In this document: one piece after another, positions 8,643-17,761 of the stretch | How the letters are laid out: every line of letters begins with the position of its first letter | Position numbering within the stretch: position 1 is the first letter of the stretch | Assembly (NCBI RefSeq): GCF_000163055.2 | Contig: NC_022111.1 | Span: 124,001 to 188,000, forward strand | Direction: 5' to 3' | DNA: 64,000 nt | Source: Prevotella sp. oral taxon 299 str. F0039 | Lineage (GTDB): Bacteria > Bacteroidota > Bacteroidia > Bacteroidales > Bacteroidaceae | Notes under the pieces: model-generated | The model's input: the letters and a program-made list of their open reading frames with translations, nothing else | Told to the model about the DNA's origin: nothing | The model's database searches: none | Program-made: the position numbers and the translations under genes

Positions 8643-11159
8643 TTAGCGAAGAATATTTGCCATAGATGCAATCATTGTAGCTATTGATGCCACAGAAGTG
8701 CCAATAGAGAGCCATTGAGTCAATGTCTTTCCTGAGTTTTCGGGTTTACTTGGCACTATAATCTCACATCCCGGGCGTACTTTTGCGTTATGTCCTACTT
8801 TCGCAACAGTACCATTCATATACACGATATATGTGTGACTTTTCTTCGCTCTGTTGCCCCATCCACCTGATTGGTTGATATACCAGCTTGCTTTTCGGCC
8901 CTTTTCGTAAGCCACAGTGTTTGGATACATCACGTCACCGCTAATTTTTACGGTTCCATTATACTCGGGAACGATGATTCTATCGAATTCTCTTAGCACC
9001 AAATCGGCATCTCCTCCTGGTTCTTTTAAAGCCTTGTCAAGTTCGATACCCACATAATATGTATCGCCTAAATCAAGCTTTTTCATATCAAGAGAGTCTT
9101 TTTTGCCACTTTGCATCTGAGCCATTTTGATTACAGTTTGCATTCTTAATCGCTCATCGGGAGTGATTCTGCGCTCTAAACGTGCACCAGGTACATAAGC
9201 AAGGTCGGTTACTCCGCCTGCTTTCTTAATGATATCGCTGAGTCGTTCGTTCTTACTTGATAGTGTATAAGTACCTGCAAACATCACATTTCCTTCTACT
9301 TGGATATTTTGTTGATGGCTGTAACCAGGGCTTTTGCGTACATATACCTCATCAAAGGGCTGTAATTCGAATCCAGGAATACCATCAATAACGAATCCTT
9401 CCTTTAATGCAAAGGTGTAAGTTTTAGCAATTACGCTATCATTGGTTATGGCTTTAGGATTCAATATACGACGAGCTACGTCTACTTTAATGATAGATGC
9501 CTTGTCTTTTAGGCCTCCTGCTTGTAGAATAAAGTCTTCAAGTGTTTCGTGATCTGCATACACATACATTCCAGGATAATTCACTTCGCCATGTATAGTA
9601 ATTGTTCTTTTGGTTTGCATTTCACTCTTTGTGGGAATAAAAAGAACGTCATTTTTCTTCAAAGGCACGTCAGCAACACTTCCATCCATTATTCCTTTGA
9701 TATCAACAGCAATAACTTCGAGCGTTCTATCACTCTTCATACGATGAATAATAGCACGATTTGTAAATGCTTCTTCGGTTAATCCTTCTGCATGTTCAAT
9801 TAAAGTGCGTACGCTATTGATGTCTTTTCCGATGTTATACATACCTGGACGGAAGATAGCACCTTTGATTTCAACCATGTTTTCATATCGATTAATGATT
9901 GAATCAACGCCGATAGAGTCGCCATCAGCTAAGTGAAACGAATTGATATCGAATTCTCCAATGTTGAAAATAGAATATTCTCTGCCTGCTTTTCGTAGTA
10001 AGCGAACAGCCTTAGTGTAAGCATCTCCAGTGAAACCACCAGCATATTTAATGATAGAGCCAACGCTTTCGCTCTTCTTCATTTCGTAAATCATAGGGCG
10101 TTTTACCTTTCCTGAGATGGTAACCAAGCAGTCGTAAGGACCAACAACAATTACGTCATTATCCATTAGACGAATGTTTCCTGTTAGTTTTCCATTGAGA
10201 ATATAATCGTATATGTCTACAACTGTAACCAAACGGTTTTGACGATATACCTTAATATTGCGCAAAGTACCGAGGTCGTTGATACCTCCTGCCATATAAA
10301 GAGCATGAAATACGGTTGCAAAAGCAGAAAGGGTATATGTTCCAGGCACTTTAACTTCACCCATAACATTCACCATCATGGTCTTAGTTTGACCCACAGT
10401 GAGCTTTGTTTTCGAGCTACTATAACGTGCACCCAATAGCGAACGCACCTTAGCATTTGCCTGTTCAACAGTTAGTCCGCTCACTTTTATAGGACCAAAG
10501 TCTTCTATTGTCACCTCACCATCAGGAGAAACAACAACATTAAATGTTTTTTGTGAAGCCCCATAAACATCAATTATGACGTTATCTCCTGGTCCTAATA
10601 CATATCGTTGAGGTGTTGCTATATTCATATTAGGCTCGAATGATAACTCTTTATTGTTGAAAATATCTCGTCCGAACACCCTTTTCTTCATCTTACTTTT
10701 CTCCTCAAGCAACTCTTTTAGCCACTCAATAGAATCTTTGGGGGTTAAATATGATAATTCTTTTTGCATCAATAAGAATTCAGAATCTTTCTCATTGATT
10801 TCTATTCTGTCTGCACTATTACGCTGAATGCGATTGTTAGAATATTTATTTAATGCGCTATTGGCTGTGTCTTGTTTGTTTTTACGCATTCTAGAATCAT
10901 TTGGTTGCAATGTTTCATCATTCACATTGCCTAGTCCTTTTTGATTCTTTTGGCGGTCGTATTTATCCTTTAATCTTCTAATTTGAGAGATATCTACACC
11001 GCTTTGCATCAGTTTTGTAACGATTTGTGCTTGAGATGAGCCTGCTTTTTGCTCTTTTTGAATCATTCGAATCACTTGATCGTCGCTCATTCCAGATTGC
11101 GCATATAAGCATTGCGTTGCACTTATTAATAAAAATATGCAGAAAAATAGTTTTTTCAT
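8643..11159 (-). CDS. Outer-membrane polysaccharide export protein with SLBB repeats (Wza-like)
   Basis: The 838-residue product has a signal peptide (MKKLFFCIFLLISATQCLYA), a charged helical region (about 25-160) and a Poly_export domain beginning near 180 (YVLGPGDNVIIDVYG). Six SLBB-type repeats follow, each opening with a V.GxVxxPGxY-like strand (examples: VMGEVKVPGTYTL, IHGEVNYPGMYVY, VEGNVMFAGTYTL), and a hydrophobic C-terminal segment (about 812-836). Wza itself is about 380 residues with far fewer repeats; the long form is common in Bacteroidota. It should form the periplasmic/outer-membrane channel for exported glycans. No exporter kinase or flippase is adjacent, so its partner locus lies elsewhere. 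Confidence 0.9.
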   Translation of the reverse strand: MKKLFFCIFLLISATQCLYAQSGMSDDQVIRMIQKEQKAGSSQAQIVTKLMQSGVDISQIRRLKDKYDRQKNQKGLGNVNDETLQPNDSRMRKNKQDTANSALNKYSNNRIQRNSADRIEINEKDSEFLLMQKELSYLTPKDSIEWLKELLEEKSKMKKRVFGRDIFNNKELSFEPNMNIATPQRYVLGPGDNVIIDVYGASQKTFNVVVSPDGEVTIEDFGPIKVSGLTVEQANAKVRSLLGARYSSSKTKLTVGQTKTMMVNVMGEVKVPGTYTLSAFATVFHALYMAGGINDLGTLRNIKVYRQNRLVTVVDIYDYILNGKLTGNIRLMDNDVIVVGPYDCLVTISGKVKRPMIYEMKKSESVGSIIKYAGGFTGDAYTKAVRLLRKAGREYSIFNIGEFDINSFHLADGDSIGVDSIINRYENMVEIKGAIFRPGMYNIGKDINSVRTLIEHAEGLTEEAFTNRAIIHRMKSDRTLEVIAVDIKGIMDGSVADVPLKKNDVLFIPTKSEMQTKRTITIHGEVNYPGMYVYADHETLEDFILQAGGLKDKASIIKVDVARRILNPKAITNDSVIAKTYTFALKEGFVIDGIPGFELQPFDEVYVRKSPGYSHQQNIQVEGNVMFAGTYTLSSKNERLSDIIKKAGGVTDLAYVPGARLERRITPDERLRMQTVIKMAQMQSGKKDSLDMKKLDLGDTYYVGIELDKALKEPGGDADLVLREFDRIIVPEYNGTVKISGDVMYPNTVAYEKGRKASWYINQSGGWGNRAKKSHTYIVYMNGTVAKVGHNAKVRPGCEIIVPSKPENSGKTLTQWLSIGTSVASIATMIASMANILR

Positions 11160-11404
11160 GAATATGTTTGTTTTCTTAAATTCTATGTATTTATAAATGA
11201 TAATGTAATATTTAGTAGGTAATAATATGCCACTTGTATTATTGCTATATGTTTATTTATTAACGTTTAGAGTTGTTTTTTGTTGTATAATTATTTGTTT
11301 TTATATACTTTATAGTTTTAAAACTCTTTGAAAAAGTAAGAAAACTTCCGGAAATACTTGAAGTATAGTATTAATATAATTCATCGAACTTCACGTTAAA
11401 AATA

Positions 11405-12976
11405 TTATTTTATTAGCTCTTTGTGTGTGGTTCCATCACTCATCTTCACTATATTAATCCCTCTTTCTGGTTTATCTATGTTTTTTCCTAAAATGTTATA
11501 ACGAGCTATTTCGTATGTATCGCTTGCAACTTGAGTAGTTATACCAGTAGAGAAGTGATGGGCATTCATCGGAATTGTGATCTTTGCCGGGAAGATTCGT
11601 AATGGATCGCACCACAAACTAAGCGCATCTGCCATGGCACCGATGTTGGGTTGAACAAGTTGTCTAAAAACTAATTTACCCTCTTTATATACTTCTATTG
11701 GCTTGCTAAAGTCTACATCATTGATGAATAAGCCCAAAGAACCTTGTACCTTAGTGTTATTTATATCATCTGTTGTAATATTAAATATATTGCCATTATG
11801 TTCAACCTTAAATAAAACTTCTGCATTGGGTTGATGTTTTAACTCACGGAAATCAAGATAATATACTCCGTTAGAATATGCTTCTTCATCATAATCAGAT
11901 GTCATATTATAATATAAGTAGGTGATATTATTAGGATAAGTATGCTTCTCGTGTTGTAAGAGCCAGGTTGTATGAGTGTAAGGACTGATATGATGGCCTA
12001 TTCCTGGAATCATATTTACTTTGTGAATGTAGTCATTTTGTGCCTGTTTTTGTAGTTCTGCTAACTTATCCTTCCATAAACGAGCATATGAAGCACGTTC
12101 AAAGCCATTATCTTCTTCGCCCATATATATAGAAAATGGTATATTTCTAAGGTTTTCGGGTGCTTTCAAAGGCTCACAAGCTGCGATAGGAGAAGCCCCT
12201 GCAAAATAGTCGGGCATGAACAATGCCAGTCTATGTGAACCATAGCCACCTTCTGAATAGCCAAAAATATAAATCTTTTTAGGGTTTACAAAGCCAGAAA
12301 CTGCAGCTAACCTGCATACTTTTCTGATCAATGCACGCTGTGGTTGCAAATACCAACGACCAATTCTATCGTCTGCCATACGTGGAATAAAAAACAAAGT
12401 AAACCATTCTCTTTCATGAGTTGCAAGACTTATGTTGGAATTATAAGCAATGGTATTGGATTGAGAATCCCAGGGGTTATTTACAAAGTCCTTACCACCA
12501 CCATGCAAAGAAATAAAAAGAGGGAAACCACCTTCAGGAGTTGTACCTCTGGTTAGCATTGTTGCTTTCATTTTTTGTCGTTGTGGTAAGTCCCAAATTA
12601 ATTCATGTTGTCCTTGTAGAACTTTGCTAAATTCACTCTGTTCAAGACTTTTTTTATTAACTTCTACCCACAATTTCCAAATTTTATCCTGCTCTTGAGC
12701 AATTGAAGAAGTATTGATTTTTTTATTATAAAGTTCTTTCTCGGGTATTTCAATCATTTCTTTATCCAATTGTGAAGTAAAGAAATCTTTGATCATTTGC
12801 TCAAGGGAAGTAGTAGAACGGGCTTCAGATTGAATAGGAGAAGTTTTAATATTTGTGTTGTGTTGTACTTTATTTGTGATTTGAATATCTTTAAAACTCG
12901 TTGTTCTTTTTGGGGATTGAGCGTGCAAACAAATGCTAGAAAGCAATAGAATTGGGAGAAAAAGCTTATTTTTCAT
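11405..12976 (-). CDS. Secreted alpha/beta-hydrolase (putative esterase)
   Basis: The 523-residue product has a signal peptide (residues 1-19, ending CLHAQ) and a helical N-terminal part to about 130. The alpha/beta-hydrolase domain follows: PLFISLHGGGKDF near 152 (oxyanion HGGG), the nucleophile elbow GYSEGGYGSH near 239, an acidic loop GEEDNGF near 289, and IPGIGHHIS near 324 supplying the histidine. The last 150 residues form a beta-rich region carrying FNITTDDINNT and ending in a short sorting-like tail (NIVKMSDGTTHKELIK) that resembles a T9SS type A end. Substrate unknown; carbohydrate-ester or peptide substrates are both possible. The call is firm for the fold, weak for substrate. Confidence 0.82.
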   Translation of the reverse strand: MKNKLFLPILLLSSICLHAQSPKRTTSFKDIQITNKVQHNTNIKTSPIQSEARSTTSLEQMIKDFFTSQLDKEMIEIPEKELYNKKINTSSIAQEQDKIWKLWVEVNKKSLEQSEFSKVLQGQHELIWDLPQRQKMKATMLTRGTTPEGGFPLFISLHGGGKDFVNNPWDSQSNTIAYNSNISLATHEREWFTLFFIPRMADDRIGRWYLQPQRALIRKVCRLAAVSGFVNPKKIYIFGYSEGGYGSHRLALFMPDYFAGASPIAACEPLKAPENLRNIPFSIYMGEEDNGFERASYARLWKDKLAELQKQAQNDYIHKVNMIPGIGHHISPYTHTTWLLQHEKHTYPNNITYLYYNMTSDYDEEAYSNGVYYLDFRELKHQPNAEVLFKVEHNGNIFNITTDDINNTKVQGSLGLFINDVDFSKPIEVYKEGKLVFRQLVQPNIGAMADALSLWCDPLRIFPAKITIPMNAHHFSTGITTQVASDTYEIARYNILGKNIDKPERGINIVKMSDGTTHKELIK

Positions 12977-13112
12977 TGTTACAAAAGAGAATAGTTACTA
13001 TGTAATTAAATAATATAAGTTAGGCAATTTATAAATGCTAGTAAATTTGTTGTGATCTTAAGGTAATGAAATACAAAGAATTACAAACAAAAATACTATT
13101 GTCACTGAGGAC

Positions 13113-13120
13113 AAAGTTAC
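13113..13120 (-). promoter_or_regulatory. Possible -7 box of the esterase gene
   Basis: On the minus strand this reads TAACTTTG, matching TAnnTTTG. It would give a leader of about 130 bases before the ATG at 12976. No TTG element was found at the expected distance, so support is modest. Confidence 0.35.
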
Positions 13121-13542
13121 AGAATTATTTTATATCTTAGATGAGTTCTGCACCTTTTTTGTGAAATTACAACAATATATATGCTAATATTGCTGTATGC
13201 TAAAAACTGTTTGAAAGTTCTATAAGCCTTTATTTCTCTGCATTACAGATACGTATAGCACAAAGGAGATTACTTTGGGTTTCAATTAGTAATAGTTACT
13301 AAAAACTCTTATTTGAATGAATTTGAGGCGAATATTCAGAGAAATACTCCCCAAAAGTATTTTTAGGAGCATTCTTTATGACAATGAATTAGAGAGAAAT
13401 TTTACAGAACAAGAATAATATGCTAAATTCTTCTGCAAAAAGAAGATATTATTAAAGTTCAATTTTTAAGAATATTTCTATCATGATAATAGATTTGGAC
13501 TATTGTCTTGAATTACAAACTTTTCCTTCTAAAACTCTATGA

Positions 13543-13734
13543 TTTAAATTTGCAGAGAGTTATTTAGATAAACCTTATACGTGGTTAAGTTCTAAGTTTA
13601 CAAAAGATAATGAGGAATTCACAGAGGAAGAGATTGAGAATTTAAGAAATGCTTTATTAGATATTGCAGGACGAATAAAAAACTGTGCTCAAAAAAATAT
13701 GAAACAAAGGATTGTCAACATTGTTGAGATTTAA
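13543..13734 (+). pseudogene. DUF5053-like fragment without a start
   Basis: The open frame from 13543 to the stop at 13732-13734 reads FKFAESYLDKPYTWLSSKF, then TEEEIENLRNALLDIAGRI. This is the order and spacing of the DUF5053 domain found in Bacteroidota mobile elements and prophages (YfgKsdSWfynKl ... FTeeEl..L.nAL.diS.rI). A stop codon directly precedes it and there is no start codon, so it is a leftover piece. The rest of the 780-base gap between 12977 and 13750 shows no gene that I can support. Confidence 0.55.
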
Positions 13735-13767
13735 CTTTAACACCGCTACTTTATCCTTTGGATAGCA

Positions 13768-13796
13768 ACACCCCTTTTATTAAGGGGTGTCTTTTT
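13768..13796 (+). terminator. Rho-independent terminator after the DUF5053 fragment
   Basis: Inverted repeat ACACCCCTT (13768-13776) and AAGGGGTGT (13782-13790) with a five-base loop, followed directly by CTTTTT. It is a textbook intrinsic terminator reading rightward, apparently orphaned from a lost gene. Confidence 0.8.
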
Positions 13797-13935
13797 GGTT
13801 TTTATGTTACGCAATATCACCTTAAAATAAAACGATATAATTTTATATTTTACGATATAAGCACTGCAAAAAGTGTCTTATTTTTATCAATTTTCGTGTT
13901 CAAAATCGTGTACGAGTTGTTTTATATTTGTTTTC

Positions 13936-14023
13936 AAAAGCATGCAAATTGCATGGCAAAAGCATTGCTATTACGATAAAACTCCATTGCTTTTACATTC
14001 TAAAAGCAATGGAGTTTGCAAGA
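13936..14023. repeat. 22-bp-period AAAAGC array with one inverted unit
   Basis: Units begin at 13936, 13958, 13980 and 14002, exactly 22 bp apart. The third is reversed, so units three and four form a 16-bp hairpin (13979-13994 with 14002-14017, loop seven bases, arms ending in ACTCCATTGCTTTT / AAAAGCAATGGAGT). The motif is the one at 235-322. The gap from 13797 to 14359 otherwise holds only short repeats. Confidence 0.7.
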
Positions 14024-14112
14024 GTTTTGTATCGATTGTGGAGCTGGTGGTAAATGAACTTACCTATATTACTTCTTGATAATCAGACTTTTAGCATAAT
14101 CTCAATTTCTAC

Positions 14113-14259
14113 TGTAGCCAATTTGTAGCCATTTTAGATAAACTTGAGAGCACGTATAGAAGTCGCATGTACTTCTTATTTTTCAGGTTCAAAGTTACAA
14201 AAAGATGATACATCCTCCAAATATTTGATAGAAAATGTTTTATAGATTCTTTGGCTACA
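14113..14259. repeat. Three TGTAGCCA motifs, two direct and one inverted
   Basis: TGTAGCCA occurs at 14113-14120 and 14124-14131 (11-bp step) and in reverse at 14252-14259. The set brackets a gene-free stretch at the left side of the mobile-element junction. It could be a recombinase or regulator binding array; no function is shown. Confidence 0.4.
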
Positions 14260-14268
14260 ATTTTCAGT

Positions 14269-14311
14269 GCAAGGTGCAAGCCTATATATATAAATAGGTC
14301 TTGCACCTTGC
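14269..14311. repeat. Long hairpin at the left border of the mobilizable-element remnant
   Basis: GCAAGGTGCAAG + CCTAT (14269-14285) pairs with 14294-14311 with a single bulged base and an eight-base AT-only loop. No T-run follows, so a simple intrinsic terminator is unlikely. It might be an element end or a regulatory structure. Confidence 0.55.
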
Positions 14312-14359
14312 ATTGATGGACCTTACCTTATTTTTTTTTACCGTTGATTATCAATGCGT

Positions 14360-14391
14360 AAAATGGTATTATACTACCAGAAAATGGTATT
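14360..14391 (+). promoter_or_regulatory. Candidate operator upstream of the first remnant gene
   Basis: AAAATGGTATT occurs at 14360-14370 and again at 14381-14391, 21 bp (two helical turns) apart, with a GGTA...TACC half-palindrome between. It sits 70 bases before the ATG at 14460, where a repressor of the element's operon could bind. Confidence 0.4.
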
Positions 14392-14459
14392 TTAATATTC
14401 TATCTAAAGCCTATTTCATTAGGAACTTTGCAGCTATAATAATTACAATTATGTATATT

Positions 14460-14957
14460 ATGGCTAATAAAAACAAATTAAAACCCAAAGGGCATCTTTA
14501 TATTAGTAGCCCTACACTTGAGAGTTTAGTTCTTTTATGTGATAATGCAAAAGAAGCTGCTCATATAGGTGGCATTGAGTATTCAAATTTCCTTAAGGCT
14601 TGCAAGATGGAAAAGGATATAAGATTTAGCACATATCGAAAGTGTGCTGCAGGCTTGGGGAAAGAAGTTTTAGTTATTCATCTTCCTTTGGGAACCATAG
14701 AGTCAATGATTGAGCCTAAGACTCATGTGAACGGTTTTTATGAAACTATAGAACAAGATAAATTGATTAAGGTGTTGATGGCGGTTATGCCGAGTGACGG
14801 AATAAAAATTTTTAACTTCATGGAGGATTTCAAGAGACATCTAACAAGTCACGACAAAGAACATCTAATGAAACCATTTTTATCAGCTATTATTAATCTT
14901 TGCCAAACCCTACTTAAAGAAGATGGAACACCACGAAACACTCTCCCTAATAAATGA
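14460..14957 (+). CDS. Unrecognised 165-residue protein of the mobilizable remnant
   Basis: I chose the ATG at 14460 (MANKNKLKPKGH) because the upstream in-frame extension is hydrophobic, unlike the rest, and would run into the 14269-14311 hairpin. The product is soluble, with no signal peptide; the middle (about residues 25-70) is helical and could form a small DNA-binding fold, but I cannot assign it. Its last 35 bases overlap the following HTH gene, so the genes are co-translated. In related elements this place is held by a small regulator of the replication module; that is inference. Confidence 0.6.
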   Translation: MANKNKLKPKGHLYISSPTLESLVLLCDNAKEAAHIGGIEYSNFLKACKMEKDIRFSTYRKCAAGLGKEVLVIHLPLGTIESMIEPKTHVNGFYETIEQDKLIKVLMAVMPSDGIKIFNFMEDFKRHLTSHDKEHLMKPFLSAIINLCQTLLKEDGTPRNTLPNK

Positions 14958-15315
14958 ACTTCAAACACTTCGTGAAGAATTTAGACAGATAGCCTGCTTT
15001 ATCAGGGAGCTAAAGCGTGATTATTCCGTTTTGGAGGAAAAGATTGAGTTGAGTTCGGCAGATGTTCTGCACCTGCTTGGAATATCCAAGGCATCACTTG
15101 CAAGATGGAGGGAATCTAATTCTATCCCGTACAGATATGTATCTAGTAATCATGTGGTTTATCCATTTAAAGGACTCTATCTCTCTGTCAAGACGGGTAG
15201 AGCCACTTTCAAGGGCTTTCGTCGTTTAGAGGCTTTGCAGCGTTTAAACGCTTACAAGGAAGGTGTGCTAAAAGGCTATATGGGAGAATCTCAAACCTTA
15301 TTCGAAGAGCTATGA
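14923..15315 (+). CDS. Helix-turn-helix DNA-binding protein
   Basis: The 130-residue product begins with a coiled-coil-like helix (about residues 5-45, LINELQTLREEFRQIA). A MerR/excisionase-like helix-turn-helix follows near 46-70 (SSADVLHLLGISKASLARWRE) with an adjoining SNSIPYRY wing. It probably acts as an accessory replication or excision factor of the mobilizable element. It ends in a four-base ATGA overlap with the toprim/ATPase gene, consistent with coupled translation. I do not know its DNA site; the repeats at 14360-14391 are one candidate. Confidence 0.78.
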   Translation: MEHHETLSLINELQTLREEFRQIACFIRELKRDYSVLEEKIELSSADVLHLLGISKASLARWRESNSIPYRYVSSNHVVYPFKGLYLSVKTGRATFKGFRRLEALQRLNAYKEGVLKGYMGESQTLFEEL

Positions 15316-17375
15316 ACATCAAAGAAGAAATATTATTGCGTACCAACAAAGGACTTGAAATATTCTGTTTCTATATGCCTATTGATTTCGTGATTAAGCG
15401 TAATTTTCGTAACCCTTTGTACGAAGATAAACGTGCTTCATGCAATATATATCTTGATAGAAAGTCAGACTGCTATCGCATGAAAGACTTTGGAAATGAT
15501 GCTTATTCTGGAGATTGTTTTTGGTTTGCTGCCACAATGATAGGATTGGATGTGAAGAAAGATTTTGTTAAGGTACTTGAAACTATTATTCGAGACTTGC
15601 AACTAAACATCTACATAGGAAAGCAAGAACGCTTTGAACAACGAGCTATGATAATGAAACCTCCTAAACCGACTATTTCACAACCTGCAGACCAACCAAA
15701 GTTAATGGAAGAGAAGAAGTGGTTTAAACTAATAGAACAATCTTTTGGTATCGAGGAAATGAAATATTGGCAACAATATGGTATTGATTCCAATACCTTA
15801 CAACGTTTTCATGTAAAGTCGCTTGCTCGTTATGAGTCTATCTCTAATCAAGGTAAGCCGTTTACATTAGGGTCGACACATGAAGAGCCGATGTTTGCTT
15901 ACAATATGGGGGCGTTTGTAAAGGTTTATCGTCCCAAAAGTAAGCTACGCTTTCTTTATGGTGGTGAGAAAGTGACCGATTATGTCTTCGGCTTCCAACA
16001 GTTGCCCAGTAAAGGAGATATCATATTCATCACTGGTGGTGAGAAAGATGTACTATCTTTATCTGCCCATGGTTTTAATGCTATTTGTTTCAATAGTGAG
16101 ACGGCAGAGATTCCTGAGAATATTATCGAAGGGTTACAGCTTCGTTTTCGACATATTATCATATTATATGACACTGATGAGACGGGAATAAGAGAAGCCA
16201 AACAACAAACAAATGCACTCATTCAATATAAGGTTTTGAGCTTGACCTTACCATTGCAAGGAATTAAGTCAGAGAAAGATATATCTGACTTCTTTGCCTT
16301 GGGAAATAACTCGAATGACTTGAAAGTTCTCCTTTCTGATATGTTTACCAATATGTATTCGCAGACAATGATGATATTAAAATCTTGTGAAATCGACTAC
16401 GATAATCCACCTGATGCTTCAAAATCAGTTGTGGCAGTCAATGGTGTTCCACTCGGAACACAGGATAATCTGTTTTGTATTACAGGTGGAGAAGGAACAG
16501 GTAAGAGCAACTATATTTCTGGAATCCTTTCAGGCACACTTGGTTCGGAACGATTACAAGCTGAACAGACATTGGGATTAGAGATAACTGCTAACCCAAA
16601 AGGCTTAGCGGTTCTTCACTATGATACGGAGCAGTCTGAAGCACAACTGCACAAGAACTTGGGAAAGACACTTCGTCGGGCAGGAGTAAAGGCTGTACCA
16701 GAGTTCTACCATTCACTCTACTTGGCATCACTATCCCGCAAAGACAGGCTAAAGATCATTCGTGAGAGTATGGACTTGTTCTATCACAAGCATGGCGGTA
16801 TCCATATTGTGGTAATTGATGGTATTGCTGACTTGATACGCTCAGCCAACGATGAAACGGAAAGTATAGCCATTGTAGATGAACTCTACCGATTGGCAGG
16901 TATCTACAATACCTGTATTGTCTGTGTACTTCACTTTGTGCCTAATGGCATAAAGTTACGTGGGCATATTGGTTCGGAACTTCAACGTAAGGCGGCGGGT
17001 ATTCTCTCCATAGAAAAGGACGACAATCCTGAATATTCGGTCGTAAAGGCATTGAAAGTCCGTGACGGAAGCCCATTAGATGTTCCAATGATGCTCTTCG
17101 GTTGGGATAAAACTGAAGACATGCACGTCTATCGTGGCGAGAAGTCGAAGGAAGATAAGGAAAAGCGCAAGACCGATGAACTCTTGCTTGTCATCAAATC
17201 TGCATTTCGCACCAAACTAAGGCTTTCATACCAGGAACTTTGTGAGGTGCTGATGCGTGAAATGGAGATTAAAGACCGAACTGCAAAAAAGTACATTGCA
17301 TATATGAAAGAGCAGCGCATATTGACGCAAGATACAAGTGGAAACTATCAAAAAGGAGAACTATGCCATACTTAA
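15312..17375 (+). CDS. Toprim-primase / RecA-like helicase fusion of a mobilizable element
   Basis: The 687-residue protein combines an N-terminal primase-like region (about 1-110), a toprim domain (about 225-310) and a RecA/DnaB-like ATPase. The toprim part has [12 protein letters not shown] and ILYDTDETG, giving the catalytic Glu and DxD. The ATPase (about 380-600) has Walker A GGEGTGKS and Walker [10 protein letters not shown]. The C-terminal 70 residues are winged-helix-like. It should prime and unwind DNA when the excised element replicates. It overlaps the flanking HTH genes by 4 and 13 bases. The frame is intact although the element seems to have lost int and mob, so it may be a recent relic. 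Confidence 0.85.
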   Translation: MNIKEEILLRTNKGLEIFCFYMPIDFVIKRNFRNPLYEDKRASCNIYLDRKSDCYRMKDFGNDAYSGDCFWFAATMIGLDVKKDFVKVLETIIRDLQLNIYIGKQERFEQRAMIMKPPKPTISQPADQPKLMEEKKWFKLIEQSFGIEEMKYWQQYGIDSNTLQRFHVKSLARYESISNQGKPFTLGSTHEEPMFAYNMGAFVKVYRPKSKLRFLYGGEKVTDYVFGFQQLPSKGDIIFITGGEKDVLSLSAHGFNAICFNSETAEIPENIIEGLQLRFRHIIILYDTDETGIREAKQQTNALIQYKVLSLTLPLQGIKSEKDISDFFALGNNSNDLKVLLSDMFTNMYSQTMMILKSCEIDYDNPPDASKSVVAVNGVPLGTQDNLFCITGGEGTGKSNYISGILSGTLGSERLQAEQTLGLEITANPKGLAVLHYDTEQSEAQLHKNLGKTLRRAGVKAVPEFYHSLYLASLSRKDRLKIIRESMDLFYHKHGGIHIVVIDGIADLIRSANDETESIAIVDELYRLAGIYNTCIVCVLHFVPNGIKLRGHIGSELQRKAAGILSIEKDDNPEYSVVKALKVRDGSPLDVPMMLFGWDKTEDMHVYRGEKSKEDKEKRKTDELLLVIKSAFRTKLRLSYQELCEVLMREMEIKDRTAKKYIAYMKEQRILTQDTSGNYQKGELCHT

Positions 17376-17671
17376 ACGATACTTCAGAAACAGATTGGTG
17401 CAAACAATTGTTTGATAAACTAAGAACTGTCGAGAATAAACTCGACCAGCTACTTGTCCTGCAAGAGCAATCCGTCGATACAACTGTCCGTCCACCTTTG
17501 AAACTGGAATATCTGGACATCATAGATGTTTCTAAAATCTTGAAAGTTGAGCAGAAAACTATCTATAACTGGGTTTGGGCAGGTAAAATTCCTTACCTCA
17601 AAGCTAATGGTCGATTGCTTTTTCTTCGAAAAGAGATAGATGAAATGGTACGGAAGCGAGATGGTTGGTAA
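17363..17671 (+). CDS. Excisionase-like helix-turn-helix protein
   Basis: This 102-residue product has a helical N-terminus (residues 10-42) and an HTH_17-type domain at about 50-98: [20 protein letters not shown], then a wing with [20 protein letters not shown]. Such proteins bind near attachment sites or oriV and steer excision or transfer. It overlaps the toprim/ATPase gene by 13 bases. Its last 39 bases are repeated, imperfectly, at 19495-19533 on the far side of the AbiE pair, which marks the entry point of that cassette. Confidence 0.8.
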   Translation: MPYLNDTSETDWCKQLFDKLRTVENKLDQLLVLQEQSVDTTVRPPLKLEYLDIIDVSKILKVEQKTIYNWVWAGKIPYLKANGRLLFLRKEIDEMVRKRDGW

Positions 17672-17695
17672 GTCTCCTTACACTAAATTCCTGTT

Positions 17696-17744
17696 ATTTT
17701 GTTGTGTAAATACTTGCATTTACACAACAAAATATGTACCTTTG
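17696..17744 (+). promoter_or_regulatory. Palindromic operator overlapping the abiEi promoter
   Basis: A perfect 16-bp inverted repeat (17696-17711 and 17718-17733; arms ATTTTGTTGTGTAAAT and its complement) has a six-base spacer. TTG at 17714-17716 lies in that spacer, and TACCTTTG follows at 17737-17744 after exactly 20 bases. The -33 box is therefore inside the operator. The transcript would start near 17750, 12 bases before the AbiEi ATG. AbiEi proteins are known autorepressors that bind inverted repeats, which fits. Confidence 0.8.
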
Positions 17745-17761
17745 CAAAAGGAACAATTTGT

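Noticed and set aside
17699..17761. Longer N-terminus for the AbiEi protein
   Set aside because: The extension would be encoded by the operator and promoter themselves; the ATG at 17762 follows the predicted transcript start.
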